From assembly GCF_004346095.1 (NCBI RefSeq), contig NZ_SLZV01000001.1:1-64000 (forward strand): a DNA stretch of 64,000 nt, given 5' to 3'. The translations under genes were made by a program, and so were the position numbers. This DNA is from Faecalimonas umbilicata (GTDB lineage Bacteria > Bacillota > Clostridia > Lachnospirales > Lachnospiraceae). The notes beneath the pieces were generated by a model. That model did not search any database. It was not told where the DNA came from and was given only the letters and a program-made list of their open reading frames with translations. Each line of letters starts with the position of its first letter. The first letter of the stretch is position 1. Below are positions 35,949 through 45,247 of the stretch, one piece after another.

Positions 35949-36875
35949 TTAGCGGTTGTTCAGTGCATTGCTGATGTCTGCCACCATTGCTTCCACAGCT
36001 GCTCTTGATGCATCTCCGAAATTCTCGGCACCGAATTTTGCATAAGCTTCCTGCTTGTAAGCTGCGATAATTCCACGGGAAGAGTTTACGATTGCTCCCA
36101 GTCCATCTTCATTAAAGAAATGTACGAGGTCTTTTCCCTGTCCGCCCTGTGCTCCGTATCCCGGTACGAGAATGTAAGATTTCGGCATCACTTTTCTGAG
36201 AACTTTTCCCATCTCCGGGTAAGTTGCTCCTACAACGGCTCCGATGTAGCTGTATTCGTCACCCATATGTGCCTCGCCCCATGCAGCAACTTTCTCTCCA
36301 ACTAATTCATACAGCGGTCTGCCGTCGATCAGCTGATCCTGGAACTCTCCGCTTGATGGGTTGGATGTCTTCACAAGGATGAACAGACCCTTGTTTTCTT
36401 CTTTACAGATGTCGATAAATGGATTGACCCCATCCGATCCAAGGTATGGGTTGACTGTCACGAAGTCCTCATCAAACGGTGCATAAGATTTGCTTCCTAC
36501 CTGCACATGTCCGAGATGTCCTACTGCATAAGCAGCGGATGTAGAGCCAATATCTCCTCTCTTGATATCTCCGATCACCACAAGTCCTTTTTCCTTACAG
36601 TAATCGACAGTCTTTTTAAATGCTTCCAGTCCCGGAATTCCAAACTGTTCGTACATAGCGATCTGCGGCTTCACTGCCGGGATCAGGTCATAAGTCTTGT
36701 CAACGATCTCTTTATTGAACTGCCAGATTGCCTCTGCTGCTCCCTCTAAAGTCTCCCCGAACTCTGCGAATGCTTTCTTCTGTACATGCTCCGGAATATA
36801 GTTGAGCATCGGGTCTAATCCTACTACGATTGGTGCGTTTGTCTTCTTAATATTTGCTACTAACTTGTTGATCAT
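35949..36875 (-). CDS. pyrF: Orotidine-5'-phosphate decarboxylase PyrF (group 2)
   Basis: Decarboxylates OMP to UMP. A 308-residue enzyme of the longer, group 2 type. The catalytic Asp-x-Lys-x-x-Asp region reads GDIKRGDIGSTSAAYA, and the phosphate end is GAQGGQGKDLVHFF. The start at 36875 follows GGAGGAG; five codons upstream is another ATG without a site. Its position between pyrC and pyrK is normal for clostridial pyr operons. Confidence 0.95.
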   Translation of the reverse strand: MINKLVANIKKTNAPIVVGLDPMLNYIPEHVQKKAFAEFGETLEGAAEAIWQFNKEIVDKTYDLIPAVKPQIAMYEQFGIPGLEAFKKTVDYCKEKGLVVIGDIKRGDIGSTSAAYAVGHLGHVQVGSKSYAPFDEDFVTVNPYLGSDGVNPFIDICKEENKGLFILVKTSNPSSGEFQDQLIDGRPLYELVGEKVAAWGEAHMGDEYSYIGAVVGATYPEMGKVLRKVMPKSYILVPGYGAQGGQGKDLVHFFNEDGLGAIVNSSRGIIAAYKQEAYAKFGAENFGDASRAAVEAMVADISNALNNR

Positions 36876-36933
36876 GTTTCTCTCCTCCACTGATATGTCT
36901 TTTTATCTTTCTTCTGTCTTGCAAATCTTTCTC

Positions 36934-38214
36934 TTATCCTTCATAGACCGGCACGCCGTCCACGATTGTGCAGCGCACTTCGCCTTTTACTTTTCTTCCA
37001 TGGAATGGTGTATTCTTTCCTTTTGAGAAAAAGGTATGTTTGTCAATCTCATATTCTTTCGATGGATCAAAGACGACAATGTCCGCGATCTTCCCTTCAG
37101 AAATCGAACCCTTTTCCTCGGAAAGCCCGAGGATCTTTGCCGGATTATAGCTCATCTTCTCTGCCATCTGCATTGGAGTAAGCACTCCGGTCTCCACCAG
37201 TTCTGTGTAAGTCAGTGCTGCCGATGTCTCCAACCCCACAATTCCAAATGCAGCATCCTTCATGGATTTGTCCTTTTCCTGCTCTGCATGCGGCGCATGA
37301 TCGGTAGCGATCACATCCATGATGTCATTTTTCAGTCCTTCGCGAAGCGCTTCTACATCTGCCTTGCTGCGAAGCGGCGGGTTCATCTTAAAGTTTCCAT
37401 CATCCTCTGTAATATCGTCTGTCGTCATAATAAAGTGATGCGGGCATACTTCTGCCGTCACTGGTAGTCCATCTTTCTTTGCCTCAGCGACCATACGCAC
37501 ACTGTCCGCAGTCGAACAATGGCACAGATGAAGCTGTACTCCTGTCTCTTTTGCAAGCAGGATATCTCTTGCAACGATTACATCTTCCACCGCATTTGTA
37601 ATTCCTTTCAGTCCGAGTGCCTCTGCCTTTTGATCGGCATTCATGACACCACCTTCTACCATATGAATATCCTCGCAGTGTGCAAAGACAGCGATTCCGC
37701 TTGCTGCCGCTCTTCTCATTCCTTCTCTGTAAAGAGATGCGTTCATCACAGATTTCCCATCCTCACTGATCGCATGGCATCCTGCCTCCGCCATTCCTTC
37801 GATATCAGCCAGTTCTTCTCCTGCCTGACCGACTGTGACTGCACCAAGCTGGATCACATGCACCGGCGAATCTTCCTTCGCACGCGTATGTACATCTTCC
37901 ACACGCTCTTTTGTGTCGATGACCGGTTTTGTGTTCGGCATCGCACAGACCGTTGTCACACCTCCGTGTGCTGCTGCCTTTCCGCCTGTCTCTAATGTTT
38001 CTTTATATTCCAATCCCGGATCTCTTAAATGTACATGAAGGTCAATGAATCCCGGCATTACATAACAGCCTTTCGCATCGATCACCCGATCCGCCTGCTC
38101 TTCAATATGTTCTTTGACACCGATGATCCTCTGATCCTCTGTCAGCACATCACAGATCCCATCCACTCCCGTAGCCGGATCCAAAACATGCCCATTCTTG
38201 ATTAATACTCTCAT
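36934..38214 (-). CDS. pyrC: Dihydroorotase PyrC
   Basis: Catalyses reversible cyclisation of carbamoyl aspartate to dihydroorotate. A 426-residue amidohydrolase of the PyrC class I type with DLHVHLRDPGLEYKET (metal-binding His pair), AMPNTKPVIDT, HLCHCST, and ATDHAPHAEQEKDK (metal Asp and His). It heads the operon. A GACAGAC inverted repeat sits in the leader about 40 bases upstream. No pyrB or pyrR is in the window. Confidence 0.96.
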   Translation of the reverse strand: MRVLIKNGHVLDPATGVDGICDVLTEDQRIIGVKEHIEEQADRVIDAKGCYVMPGFIDLHVHLRDPGLEYKETLETGGKAAAHGGVTTVCAMPNTKPVIDTKERVEDVHTRAKEDSPVHVIQLGAVTVGQAGEELADIEGMAEAGCHAISEDGKSVMNASLYREGMRRAAASGIAVFAHCEDIHMVEGGVMNADQKAEALGLKGITNAVEDVIVARDILLAKETGVQLHLCHCSTADSVRMVAEAKKDGLPVTAEVCPHHFIMTTDDITEDDGNFKMNPPLRSKADVEALREGLKNDIMDVIATDHAPHAEQEKDKSMKDAAFGIVGLETSAALTYTELVETGVLTPMQMAEKMSYNPAKILGLSEEKGSISEGKIADIVVFDPSKEYEIDKHTFFSKGKNTPFHGRKVKGEVRCTIVDGVPVYEG

Positions 38215-38252
38215 ACTGCTCTATCCTTTCTTCCCAGTGTACTGTACCTTCC

Positions 38253-38274
38253 GACAGACAGGTCCCCGTCTGTC
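38253..38274 (-). promoter_or_regulatory. Inverted repeat in the pyrC leader
   Basis: GACAGAC (38253-38259) and GTCTGTC (38268-38274) form a perfect 7-bp stem around an 8-base GC-rich loop in the pyrC leader, 39 bases before the start codon. It could be an operator or a leader stem-loop. No PyrR gene is visible in the window, so no regulator is proposed. Confidence 0.4.
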
Positions 38275-38309
38275 ATCATACTATTTTTATTTTATCATAG
38301 CAGCACAAA

Positions 38310-38351
38310 AAAAGGAATGTCAAATTTGTGTTCCCTTCTGACATTCCTTTT
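38310..38351 (-). terminator. Terminator of the ftsEX-M23-ctp operon
   Basis: A 13-bp perfect stem AAAAGGAATGTCA / TGACATTCCTTTT with a 16-base loop, followed by a T-run on the minus strand, 68 bases after the protease gene. Confidence 0.9.
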
Positions 38352-38418
38352 CTTTCATCACTTTGGATAAATTCTTTCCATGCTGCACTGATTTTTCAGT
38401 ACACTGGTACATTGTATT

Positions 38419-39636
38419 CTATTGTTCCCGAAGCACATCCATCGCAGTCTGCAGTTGATTGTCAGCCTCCGGATCTGCCTCATCTCTGACATACTCTACC
38501 GAAACATCCGGCTCGATTCCTTTCCCGTCGATATTTCTTCCCTTCGGAGTAAAATACTCAGAGATTGTCACCTTGACACAAGTTCCGTCATCGAGTGGAA
38601 ATAGTTGCTGGACAACGCCTTTCCCATATGTTGTCGTTCCTACGATCGTACCGATCTTGTAATCCTGAACGGCTCCGGCAAAAATCTCAGAAGCACTTGC
38701 GCTATATCCATTTACCAGAACTGCAAGCGGAGTATCAAAGTCATTCTTTCCACTTCCTCGGATTTCTTCTTCTTTTCCGCTCCGCTCCTTTGTGGAAACA
38801 ATCGTTCCTTCTGGAAGGATCAGCTCCAGCATATTGCAGACTGTATCAAGATTTCCACCCGGATTACTTCTCAAATCAATGACAAGCCCCTGCATGTCCT
38901 GCTCTTCCAATGTTGTAAGCGCCTGTTCAAACTGTCCCAGCGTCACACTGTCAAATTCAGAAACACTGATGTAGCCAATCTGGTCTTCTTTCATCTCAAA
39001 CTCGACTGTCTGAGCTTCGACTTTTCCCCGCACAGCCGTCAATTCAATCTCTTCCCTTTCCTCCCCGCGTAAAACAGTGATATGGACTTCTGTCCCCTCT
39101 TCTCCTTTGATGTCTGCAACAACTTCATCCAGCTCCTCACCGGTCACTTCTTCGCCTTCCACCTTATAGAGAATATCTTCCGAACGCATTCCCGCTTTCT
39201 CTGCCGGAGAGTCTTTGTAGACTCTGCTTACCGTAATGATTCCTGTGTCGAGATTCTGAGACATCGCCGCTCCGATTCCAATATATTCTCCCGATGTCGT
39301 CTCAAAAAGTTCCTTTGTTTCCTCTTCCGTATAGTAAGTCGAATACGGATCATTTAAACCTGCCAGAATTCCTGCATACATACCGTCTTCCAGATCTTCT
39401 GTATCTGTATCCCGAAGATAATGCTCGTCAATGATCTTCTCAATCTCTTTCAGCTTTTCTTTTGATTCCGCGTTCAGCACACTCTCCGATGACTGAATAC
39501 TGTTATTTTCATTCTTTCTGATTTTCTCTGCTACATTCTTTCCAAGGGAAACTCCGCCAAAAATGGCGCCTCCCCCTATGAACATAGCAAGGGCGCCACA
39601 GAGCGCCCCTTTTAAAAAACTATGTTTATTCTCCAT
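38419..39636 (-). CDS. S41-family carboxyl-terminal processing protease (CtpA-like)
   Basis: A 405-residue membrane-anchored periplasmic-side serine protease. An N-terminal membrane segment spans about 10-33 (GALCGALAMFIGGGAIFGGV). A PDZ domain follows at about 110-190 with SPAEKAGMRSEDILYKVEGE. The S41 core has the nucleophile in GYSASASEIFAGAVQD and the general-base Lys in TTYGKGVVQQL. In Firmicutes, Ctp proteases trim cell-wall-associated or spore proteins. As the last gene of the ftsE-ftsX-M23 operon, it may process the M23 hydrolase or another wall enzyme. Confidence 0.93.
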   Translation of the reverse strand: MENKHSFLKGALCGALAMFIGGGAIFGGVSLGKNVAEKIRKNENNSIQSSESVLNAESKEKLKEIEKIIDEHYLRDTDTEDLEDGMYAGILAGLNDPYSTYYTEEETKELFETTSGEYIGIGAAMSQNLDTGIITVSRVYKDSPAEKAGMRSEDILYKVEGEEVTGEELDEVVADIKGEEGTEVHITVLRGEEREEIELTAVRGKVEAQTVEFEMKEDQIGYISVSEFDSVTLGQFEQALTTLEEQDMQGLVIDLRSNPGGNLDTVCNMLELILPEGTIVSTKERSGKEEEIRGSGKNDFDTPLAVLVNGYSASASEIFAGAVQDYKIGTIVGTTTYGKGVVQQLFPLDDGTCVKVTISEYFTPKGRNIDGKGIEPDVSVEYVRDEADPEADNQLQTAMDVLREQ

Positions 39637-39649
39637 ATGATTACCTGTC

Positions 39650-40858
39650 TTACATATAATTTGAAGGATTCACTGCTACACCGTTTAATTCTACCTGAAA
39701 GTGAAGGTGTGGTCCTGTCGACTGTCCGGTACTTCCCACATATCCAATCTGCTGACCTTTCTCTACTCTCTGTCCAGCAGATACTGTCAGTGCAGAATGA
39801 TGCATGTATTTTGAAACAAGTCCATTGTCATGCTGAATGACAACCCAGTTTCCTGCTGATGTACTATAATTCGCAATCAGGACAGTGCCTGCCGCTGCTG
39901 CATATGTAGGTGTTCCTTCCGGCGCTGCATAATCATGCCCTTTGTGTCCTCCGACCTCAAACTCTCGGATTTCTCCAAAGTAACTTGACTGATATGTCAT
40001 CCCCGGACATGGGTGTGTAAAATACCCGCTGCCGGATACCACATTGCCTGATGACGGCGGAATCACTCCTCCAGATGTACTTCCACCAGTACTGCTTCCA
40101 CCCGAAGGTGCCTGTATCTGATTGTTCTGTCCGGCATTGTTGTTCATCGCCTGCTGCTGTGCTGCTAACTGCGCCGCCTCAGCTTCCTTCTGACGCCGTT
40201 CGGCCTCCTGTGCTTCCGCGATCAGTTGCTGTAATACTTTTGCGTTCTCTCCAATCTCAGATTCCAGATTTGCAATCTGAATGTTCTTATTAGAAAGTAG
40301 TGTTTCTACACTTGCACGCTTCTCAGAAAGTGTCGTCTGAAGTGCCGACAGTTCCTCGTACTCTGCACGGAGTTCTTCTTCCTTCTTCTGCACTTGCTCA
40401 ACCGTCTTCTGAAATTCTACAAGCATATCTCTATCATATTCCGAGATCTTAGTCACATATTCCGTTTTGTTGAGAAAATCTGAGATATTTTCTGCACTGA
40501 GAATGATCTCGATAAATTCCACATTTCCATTCTCGTACATGTATTTGATACGTTTCTTCATGCTCTCATATTGATTGTTCTCAGTTACTTTCGCCTCTAC
40601 AAGCTCATTCTCAGCAGACTCAATCTGCTCTTCCTTCGCAGACATATCATCCTGCGCTTTCTGAAGTTCCTGGATTACTGTGTTCAGTTCATTGTCAAGT
40701 GAGCTTTTCTCGGCTTCCGCAGCTTTCTTCTGCTCTTCCAACTGCTCTCCCTTTTTTTGTGTCTCAGAAATAGATGTTGCTGACACTGGCATGACACTTC
40801 CGCTGCATAACGCACACGCAAGGAATAGTGCCGCTATCTTCTTTCCTCTTAATTTCAT
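39650..40858 (-). CDS. M23 peptidase with N-terminal coiled coil (PcsB/EnvC-like murein hydrolase)
   Basis: A 402-residue secreted peptidoglycan hydrolase. A signal peptide runs to about residue 27 (...MPVSA), followed by a long coiled-coil at about 33-225 that ends in an Ala/Gln-rich stretch, a flexible Ser/Gly/Thr linker (about 240-275), and a LytM endopeptidase domain with metal ligands in GHKGHDYAAPEG and GPHLHFQVEL. This is the domain order of PcsB and EnvC, whose hydrolases are switched by FtsEX through the coiled coil. The ftsX and ftsE genes lie immediately upstream in the same operon, which supports that role in daughter-cell separation. Confidence 0.93.
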   Translation of the reverse strand: MKLRGKKIAALFLACALCSGSVMPVSATSISETQKKGEQLEEQKKAAEAEKSSLDNELNTVIQELQKAQDDMSAKEEQIESAENELVEAKVTENNQYESMKKRIKYMYENGNVEFIEIILSAENISDFLNKTEYVTKISEYDRDMLVEFQKTVEQVQKKEEELRAEYEELSALQTTLSEKRASVETLLSNKNIQIANLESEIGENAKVLQQLIAEAQEAERRQKEAEAAQLAAQQQAMNNNAGQNNQIQAPSGGSSTGGSTSGGVIPPSSGNVVSGSGYFTHPCPGMTYQSSYFGEIREFEVGGHKGHDYAAPEGTPTYAAAAGTVLIANYSTSAGNWVVIQHDNGLVSKYMHHSALTVSAGQRVEKGQQIGYVGSTGQSTGPHLHFQVELNGVAVNPSNYM

Positions 40859-40866
40859 ATTTTCAC

Positions 40867-41775
40867 CTATACCTTTAAATGCTTTCTGATCGTAAAGAAA
40901 CTTCCGATAAAACCGATTCCGACTCCAAGAAGAAGACCTGTCGGCAATAAGATTTTATACACATCCCACACTGGCATGAAATCTAAAATGTTATTCAGAA
41001 TGCTAAAGCGGGTCATAATGTAATCAATTGCTTTGTCATATACGACATACAATCCTGCCAGCGGAATTGCTGCCCCGACAAGACCGATCAGAATACCTTC
41101 AACGATAAATGGTCCACGGACAAAATAATCCTTGGCACCAATGTATTTCATGATCGCAATCTCTTCCTTCCGGACCGTAATACCAATCGTAACTGTGTTA
41201 CTGATCAAAAATACTGTTACAATCAGCAGAATCAAGATGATCGCCGCAGACACATAGAGGATCAGTTTATTGACACTCGACAATGTCTTTGCAACAACAT
41301 CGGACTTATTGACCTTGCGGACTCCATCAAGTCCTTCTGCAAATTTCACGACTTCTTTCTGTGACTCTACGTCTTTCATATACACTTCATAGTTATCAGA
41401 TCCTGCCAGCGGATTGTCATCCTTAAATCCCTCGGCAAGATCTTTGGATTCTCCAAAATATTCATCCTTGAATGTATCCCACGCCTCATCTGCCGAAACG
41501 TAAGTAACCTTCAGGACATCGTCCCTATCTCTCAGCGCATCTCCGATTGCCTCTACCTTGCTGTCTTCCAGATTTTCCTCAAAGAATACAGTGATCGCTA
41601 CCCCTTCTTCTGCCTTCTTGACTATGTAGTTAAAGTTAAGAATTACGGAAAAGAATAGTCCGAATAAGAAGATACATGCCGCCATCGTTGCAACTGATGC
41701 CAGCGAGAACAGCTTGTTTCTTCCGATATTCTTAACTCCCTGCTTCATCGTATATCCTACTGTACTAATCCTCAT
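40867..41775 (-). CDS. ftsX: Cell division ABC permease FtsX
   Basis: A 302-residue membrane protein with four transmembrane segments and a large extracellular loop between the first two (about 45-170) that would contact the M23 hydrolase. Landmarks: GVKNIGRNKLFSLASV, the FtsX-type SVNKLILYVSAAIILILLI helix, and the RKEEIAIMKYIGA coupling segment before the last pair. It overlaps ftsE by 11 bases. FtsEX transmits ATP hydrolysis to the outside to control wall cleavage at the division site. Confidence 0.96.
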   Translation of the reverse strand: MRISTVGYTMKQGVKNIGRNKLFSLASVATMAACIFLFGLFFSVILNFNYIVKKAEEGVAITVFFEENLEDSKVEAIGDALRDRDDVLKVTYVSADEAWDTFKDEYFGESKDLAEGFKDDNPLAGSDNYEVYMKDVESQKEVVKFAEGLDGVRKVNKSDVVAKTLSSVNKLILYVSAAIILILLIVTVFLISNTVTIGITVRKEEIAIMKYIGAKDYFVRGPFIVEGILIGLVGAAIPLAGLYVVYDKAIDYIMTRFSILNNILDFMPVWDVYKILLPTGLLLGVGIGFIGSFFTIRKHLKV

Positions 41776-42451
41776 TTATATACCCACCTTTTTTCTCGTC
41801 GCTGACAATGACACCTTTCTTCATCGTAATTACACGCTTCTGCATCTCGTTTACGATTTCCTGATTATGTGTAACGACTAATACGGTTGTTCCTCTTTGG
41901 TTCGCTTCCTCAAGCAACTGCATGATCTCCCATGAGTTTGTCGGGTCAAGATTTCCTGTCGGCTCGTCTGCCAGAAGGATTGACGGCTCATTGACGATCG
42001 CTCTTGCGATTGCTACACGCTGCTGTTCTCCACCGGAAAGTTCCTTCGGGAACATCTTATATTTCTGAGCAAGTCCTACAAGTGAAAGCGCTGCAGGTAC
42101 TTTCTTCTTCATCACACGCGTCGGAGTCTCAACAACTCTCTGGGCAAATGCAATGTTCTCATAAATATTTCTGTCTTTTAAAAGTCTGAAGTCCTGGAAC
42201 ACAACTCCAAGCCCTCTTCTGTACTTCGGAATATGTCTGTGCTTCATACGGTTCAGATTCTGTCCATTCACGATGATCGTGCCGGATGTCGGGTCCAATT
42301 CTTTCATGATCAACTTGATCAAAGTAGATTTTCCTGACCCACTGTCCCCTACGATGAACACGAATTCGCCCTGCTCGATCTTCACAGATACTCCATTCAG
42401 AGCCGCAACTCCTTTTGAATACTCCTTCGTTACATCTTTTAATTCTATCAT
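41765..42451 (-). CDS. ftsE: Cell division ATP-binding protein FtsE
   Basis: A 228-residue ABC ATPase. Walker A is GDSGSGKST, the signature is LSGGEQQRVAIARA, Walker B is ILLADEPTG, and the FtsE-typical YRRGLGVVFQDFRLL segment lies between. The start at 42451 is chosen because AGGAGG stands five bases upstream; a GTG five codons earlier would bury that site. It pairs with FtsX. The CdaR-like gene upstream ends 14 bases before it. Confidence 0.96.
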   Translation of the reverse strand: MIELKDVTKEYSKGVAALNGVSVKIEQGEFVFIVGDSGSGKSTLIKLIMKELDPTSGTIIVNGQNLNRMKHRHIPKYRRGLGVVFQDFRLLKDRNIYENIAFAQRVVETPTRVMKKKVPAALSLVGLAQKYKMFPKELSGGEQQRVAIARAIVNEPSILLADEPTGNLDPTNSWEIMQLLEEANQRGTTVLVVTHNQEIVNEMQKRVITMKKGVIVSDEKKGGYINED

Positions 42452-42465
42452 ATGTCCTCCTATCA

Positions 42466-43554
42466 CTAATACTCCAAGGTCTCCATGTACTTCATGTATT
42501 TCACTACCATAAGAGCAATCTTGAATGTGATCGCATCTTCAAACACACGAAGATCCAAACCTGTGCTCTTTTGCAGCTTATCCAGCCTGTACACAAGTGT
42601 ATTTCTGTGGATGTATAGCTGTCTTGATGTCTCCGATACATTCAGACTGTTTTCGAAGAATTTATTGATCGTCGTCAATGTTTCCTCATCAAAATCGTCC
42701 GGTGATTTTCCTCCAAAAATCTCACGGATAAACATCTTGCAAAGTGGAATCGGCAGCTGATAGATCAGTCTTCCGATACCAAGTGTGTTGTATGCAATGA
42801 TATCTTTCTCATTAAAGAAGATCTTTCCTACATCCAGTGCAAGCTTCGCCTCTTTGTAGGACTTGGATACCTCCTTGATATCATTTACTATAGTTCCGTA
42901 TGCAACGTGAACATCTTCCTCGCCCTCTGACTGAAGCATCTCCAGAATGTTCTTTGCAACTTGTTCCATCTCTTTGTAACCTTCATTAGCTGCAAGCTCT
43001 TTCACAACGATGATGTTCTTCTCATCCACAGCTGTGATAAAATCCTTTGTCTTGCTGCCCAGAAGTACACGCACACTCTCAAGCATCCCCGTATCTTTCT
43101 CCCGGGACGTTTCAACTATAAGAATAACACGTCTCACTTCCGTGTCAATATGTAATTTTTTCGCCCGATTATAGATATCTACAAGCAGTAAGTTGTCAAG
43201 AAGCAGGTTCTTGATGAAATTATCTTTGTCAAAACGCTCTTTGTAAGCGACCAAAAGATTCTGGATCTGGAATGCCGCGATCTTACCGACCATGTATACA
43301 TCCTCGCTTCCACCATTCGCCATTAAGATATATTCGAGCTGATGTTCGTCAAAAATCTTAAAGAACTGGTAGCCCTGGATCACCTGACTGTCCGCCGGTG
43401 ATTCCACAAACGGCACTACCGCACTTTCATAATCTTCTGTATCTGTAAATGTACTTGCAAGTACCTTTCCTTCTGTATCCATTACACACAAATCGATCCG
43501 GGTAATTCCCTTCAAGCCTTCGATGGTGTTCTGAAGTGTCTGATTTGATATCAT
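42466..43554 (-). CDS. PucR/CdaR-family helix-turn-helix regulator
   Basis: A 362-residue transcription factor. The N-terminal third resembles a sugar-diacid or PAS-like sensing region (NTIEGLKGITRIDLCVMD...). The middle holds a GGDEF-like segment, and the C-terminal 55 residues form the PucR-type HTH: LNVSETSRQLYIHRNTLVYRL. It is the first gene of the operon with ftsE and ftsX. A sensor that couples a metabolic signal to septal wall hydrolysis is possible, but the ligand is unknown, and CdaR proteins often control sugar-acid genes elsewhere. Confidence 0.85.
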   Translation of the reverse strand: MISNQTLQNTIEGLKGITRIDLCVMDTEGKVLASTFTDTEDYESAVVPFVESPADSQVIQGYQFFKIFDEHQLEYILMANGGSEDVYMVGKIAAFQIQNLLVAYKERFDKDNFIKNLLLDNLLLVDIYNRAKKLHIDTEVRRVILIVETSREKDTGMLESVRVLLGSKTKDFITAVDEKNIIVVKELAANEGYKEMEQVAKNILEMLQSEGEEDVHVAYGTIVNDIKEVSKSYKEAKLALDVGKIFFNEKDIIAYNTLGIGRLIYQLPIPLCKMFIREIFGGKSPDDFDEETLTTINKFFENSLNVSETSRQLYIHRNTLVYRLDKLQKSTGLDLRVFEDAITFKIALMVVKYMKYMETLEY

Positions 43555-43731
43555 ATTCTTCTCCTCCGCTTAATAAATTCTACATTTCTACATATCTGTA
43601 TATATCTTAATGCAAAACAGCAAAAAAAGAAAGTAGAAATCAAGAATTATTATGCATTTTTTCTTTCGGGAGAAATACTTACGCACAAAAAAATTCCTTC
43701 TCCCAGTCGTACGATTATATCAAATAATCTC

Positions 43732-43953
43732 TTATTTTTCAACCCCTGCCTCAGATTGTTCACAGTTTTTAAACATTTTTCTACGGTTTTTTACGATTCC
43801 TCCGATTCTTCCGGTCTCCCTCGACGACAGTGATTTCCACCCTTTTTCCATCACCTGATCGAGGAGTCCGAGTTCTTCTGCAATCTCATATTTCAACCGT
43901 TCTTCTGGCTCTAATTCACTTAATACAATCTTCTTTTCCTTTTTCCGTGACAT
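43732..43953 (-). CDS. Small acid-soluble spore protein, alpha/beta-type
   Basis: A 73-residue protein with the alpha/beta SASP core: LKYEIAEELGLLDQVMEKGWKSL (about 20-42) followed by SSRETGRIGGIVKNRRK. These proteins coat and protect spore DNA. The N-terminus is more charged (MSRKKEKKIVLSELEPEE) than the main SASPs and there is a single Cys near the end, so it belongs to the divergent SspF-like group. The start at 43953 follows GGGGAG; an upstream frame to 44052 lacks a site. It shows that the organism can sporulate, though a forespore promoter was not recognised. Confidence 0.85.
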   Translation of the reverse strand: MSRKKEKKIVLSELEPEERLKYEIAEELGLLDQVMEKGWKSLSSRETGRIGGIVKNRRKMFKNCEQSEAGVEK

Positions 43954-44082
43954 CTTTTTTCTCCCCTTTTCCTGCAATTTCCTAATTCTATTAAATCCAT
44001 TGTGATATTTGTAAATATTCCCTGTTTTTTTTAATTTATACAGACTCCTCACTTCCCATGGACTTCTCTATGATCTAAAAGG

Positions 44083-44107
44083 AAAAAGCAGCTGTTCGCT
44101 GCTTTTT
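44083..44107 (-). terminator. Terminator of the PadR/DUF1700/DUF4097/PspC unit
   Basis: A 10-bp perfect stem AAAAAGCAGC / GCTGCTTTTT with a 5-base loop and T-rich flanks, 26 bases after the PspC-domain gene. Confidence 0.9.
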
Positions 44108-44132
44108 ATGTCACCCTAAAGTTTTCTACATA

Positions 44133-44333
44133 TTAAAATTCTTTCGGCTCATCCGGAATAATGACCGAACAGATAAAATAGGCAAGAATTCCCGTTCCCC
44201 AACTTGTCAAGCTGAGCAATACAACTCCAAGTCTTACAAGTGTCGGATCGATGTTGAAATATTCTGCTATTCCTCCGCATACTCCACATATCATTTTATT
44301 TCTTGTTGATCTGTATAATCTTTTCTGTTCCAT
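44133..44333 (-). CDS. PspC-domain membrane protein
   Basis: A 66-residue protein that is essentially one PspC domain: KRLYRSTRNKMICGVCGGIAEYFNIDPTLVRLG, then a hydrophobic segment VVLLSLTSWGTGILAYFICSVII and a short acidic tail. In enterobacteria PspC is part of the phage-shock membrane-stress response. In Firmicutes such small proteins often sit with DUF4097 and DUF1700 proteins, as here. It is the last gene of the module and ends before a strong terminator. Confidence 0.92.
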   Translation of the reverse strand: MEQKRLYRSTRNKMICGVCGGIAEYFNIDPTLVRLGVVLLSLTSWGTGILAYFICSVIIPDEPKEF

Positions 44334-44392
44334 TCTAAAATTCCCCTTTCTTAAAAAACACTCTGTAAATTAATTTTCCTATGAACAGTGTT

Positions 44393-45247
44393 TCACTCCT
44401 GCTCAGAAAAGTCAATAGTAATTTCCCCGGCGCCGCATTCGATAGCAAGCTTTTTCTCTGCTCCCGGATGGATACGTTTTTCTGATCCCAGCGCCGTATA
44501 TTCCTCATCTCCGATCCACACACTTCCCATTCCACACTCTGTGAAACATTCATAGTCTGTCTCTTCCCCTGCAAGTGTCAGATATATTTCTCCCATTCCA
44601 CATTCGATTTCTCCTTCTGACACAACTGCCTCCATAATGTCAATTTCCCCGGCACCAGCCTCTAAAGTCATTGTCGTTGCATCGACTTTCTCAATCGTAA
44701 CATCTCCTGCTCCCGCACTGATTTCCACATGACCACCGCGAAGCTTGTCCGCAGTAAACTCACCTGCTGCAATCTCACACTGAAACGATTCCAAACGGTA
44801 TCCTTTTGGAATCCCAATCACGACCGGTTCTACGCTCTTTCCCAGTTTTGACTTTCGCTCTGTATTCTCGATCGTCAGTTTCTCACCGTCCTGGTAACAC
44901 TGGATTTTTCTGAAGTCCTCTGGAATCGTTACTTGAATTTCTGCTCCATCTGTTTCCTCTACGATTATCTCACCTACACTTATCTCAACTTCCATCCGCT
45001 TTACATCTGTAAAAAGATTTTCTCTTTCACTCCCTGTGTACTGCTCTTCAGGAGCCCCATACGGAGAGGCCACCTCCGACAGATCATCTTCAAACAGTTC
45101 CCCTGAAAAGAAGTCGAAAACATGCTCTCCGTTAAATTCAATTGTATCTGTTCTTCCTCCAAGCGCAACACCCGCAATACAAAACATCCCTCCAGTCACT
45201 GCCACTACACCTGCTATGATCCACCCGGCTTTCCAACCTTTTTTCAT
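44393..45247 (-). CDS. DUF4097-family cell-surface protein
   Basis: A 284-residue protein with one N-terminal membrane segment (about 8-30) and a long external beta-helix-like domain with repeated short strands rich in Gly, Glu and Ile (for example SAGAGDVTIEKVDATTMTLEAG and CGAGEITIDF). This repeat pattern is typical of the DUF4097 family, once called adhesin-like. Members are commonly encoded with DUF1700 and PadR genes and probably sense or stabilise the envelope. It overlaps the DUF1700 gene by four bases. Confidence 0.88.
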   Translation of the reverse strand: MKKGWKAGWIIAGVVAVTGGMFCIAGVALGGRTDTIEFNGEHVFDFFSGELFEDDLSEVASPYGAPEEQYTGSERENLFTDVKRMEVEISVGEIIVEETDGAEIQVTIPEDFRKIQCYQDGEKLTIENTERKSKLGKSVEPVVIGIPKGYRLESFQCEIAAGEFTADKLRGGHVEISAGAGDVTIEKVDATTMTLEAGAGEIDIMEAVVSEGEIECGMGEIYLTLAGEETDYECFTECGMGSVWIGDEEYTALGSEKRIHPGAEKKLAIECGAGEITIDFSEQE

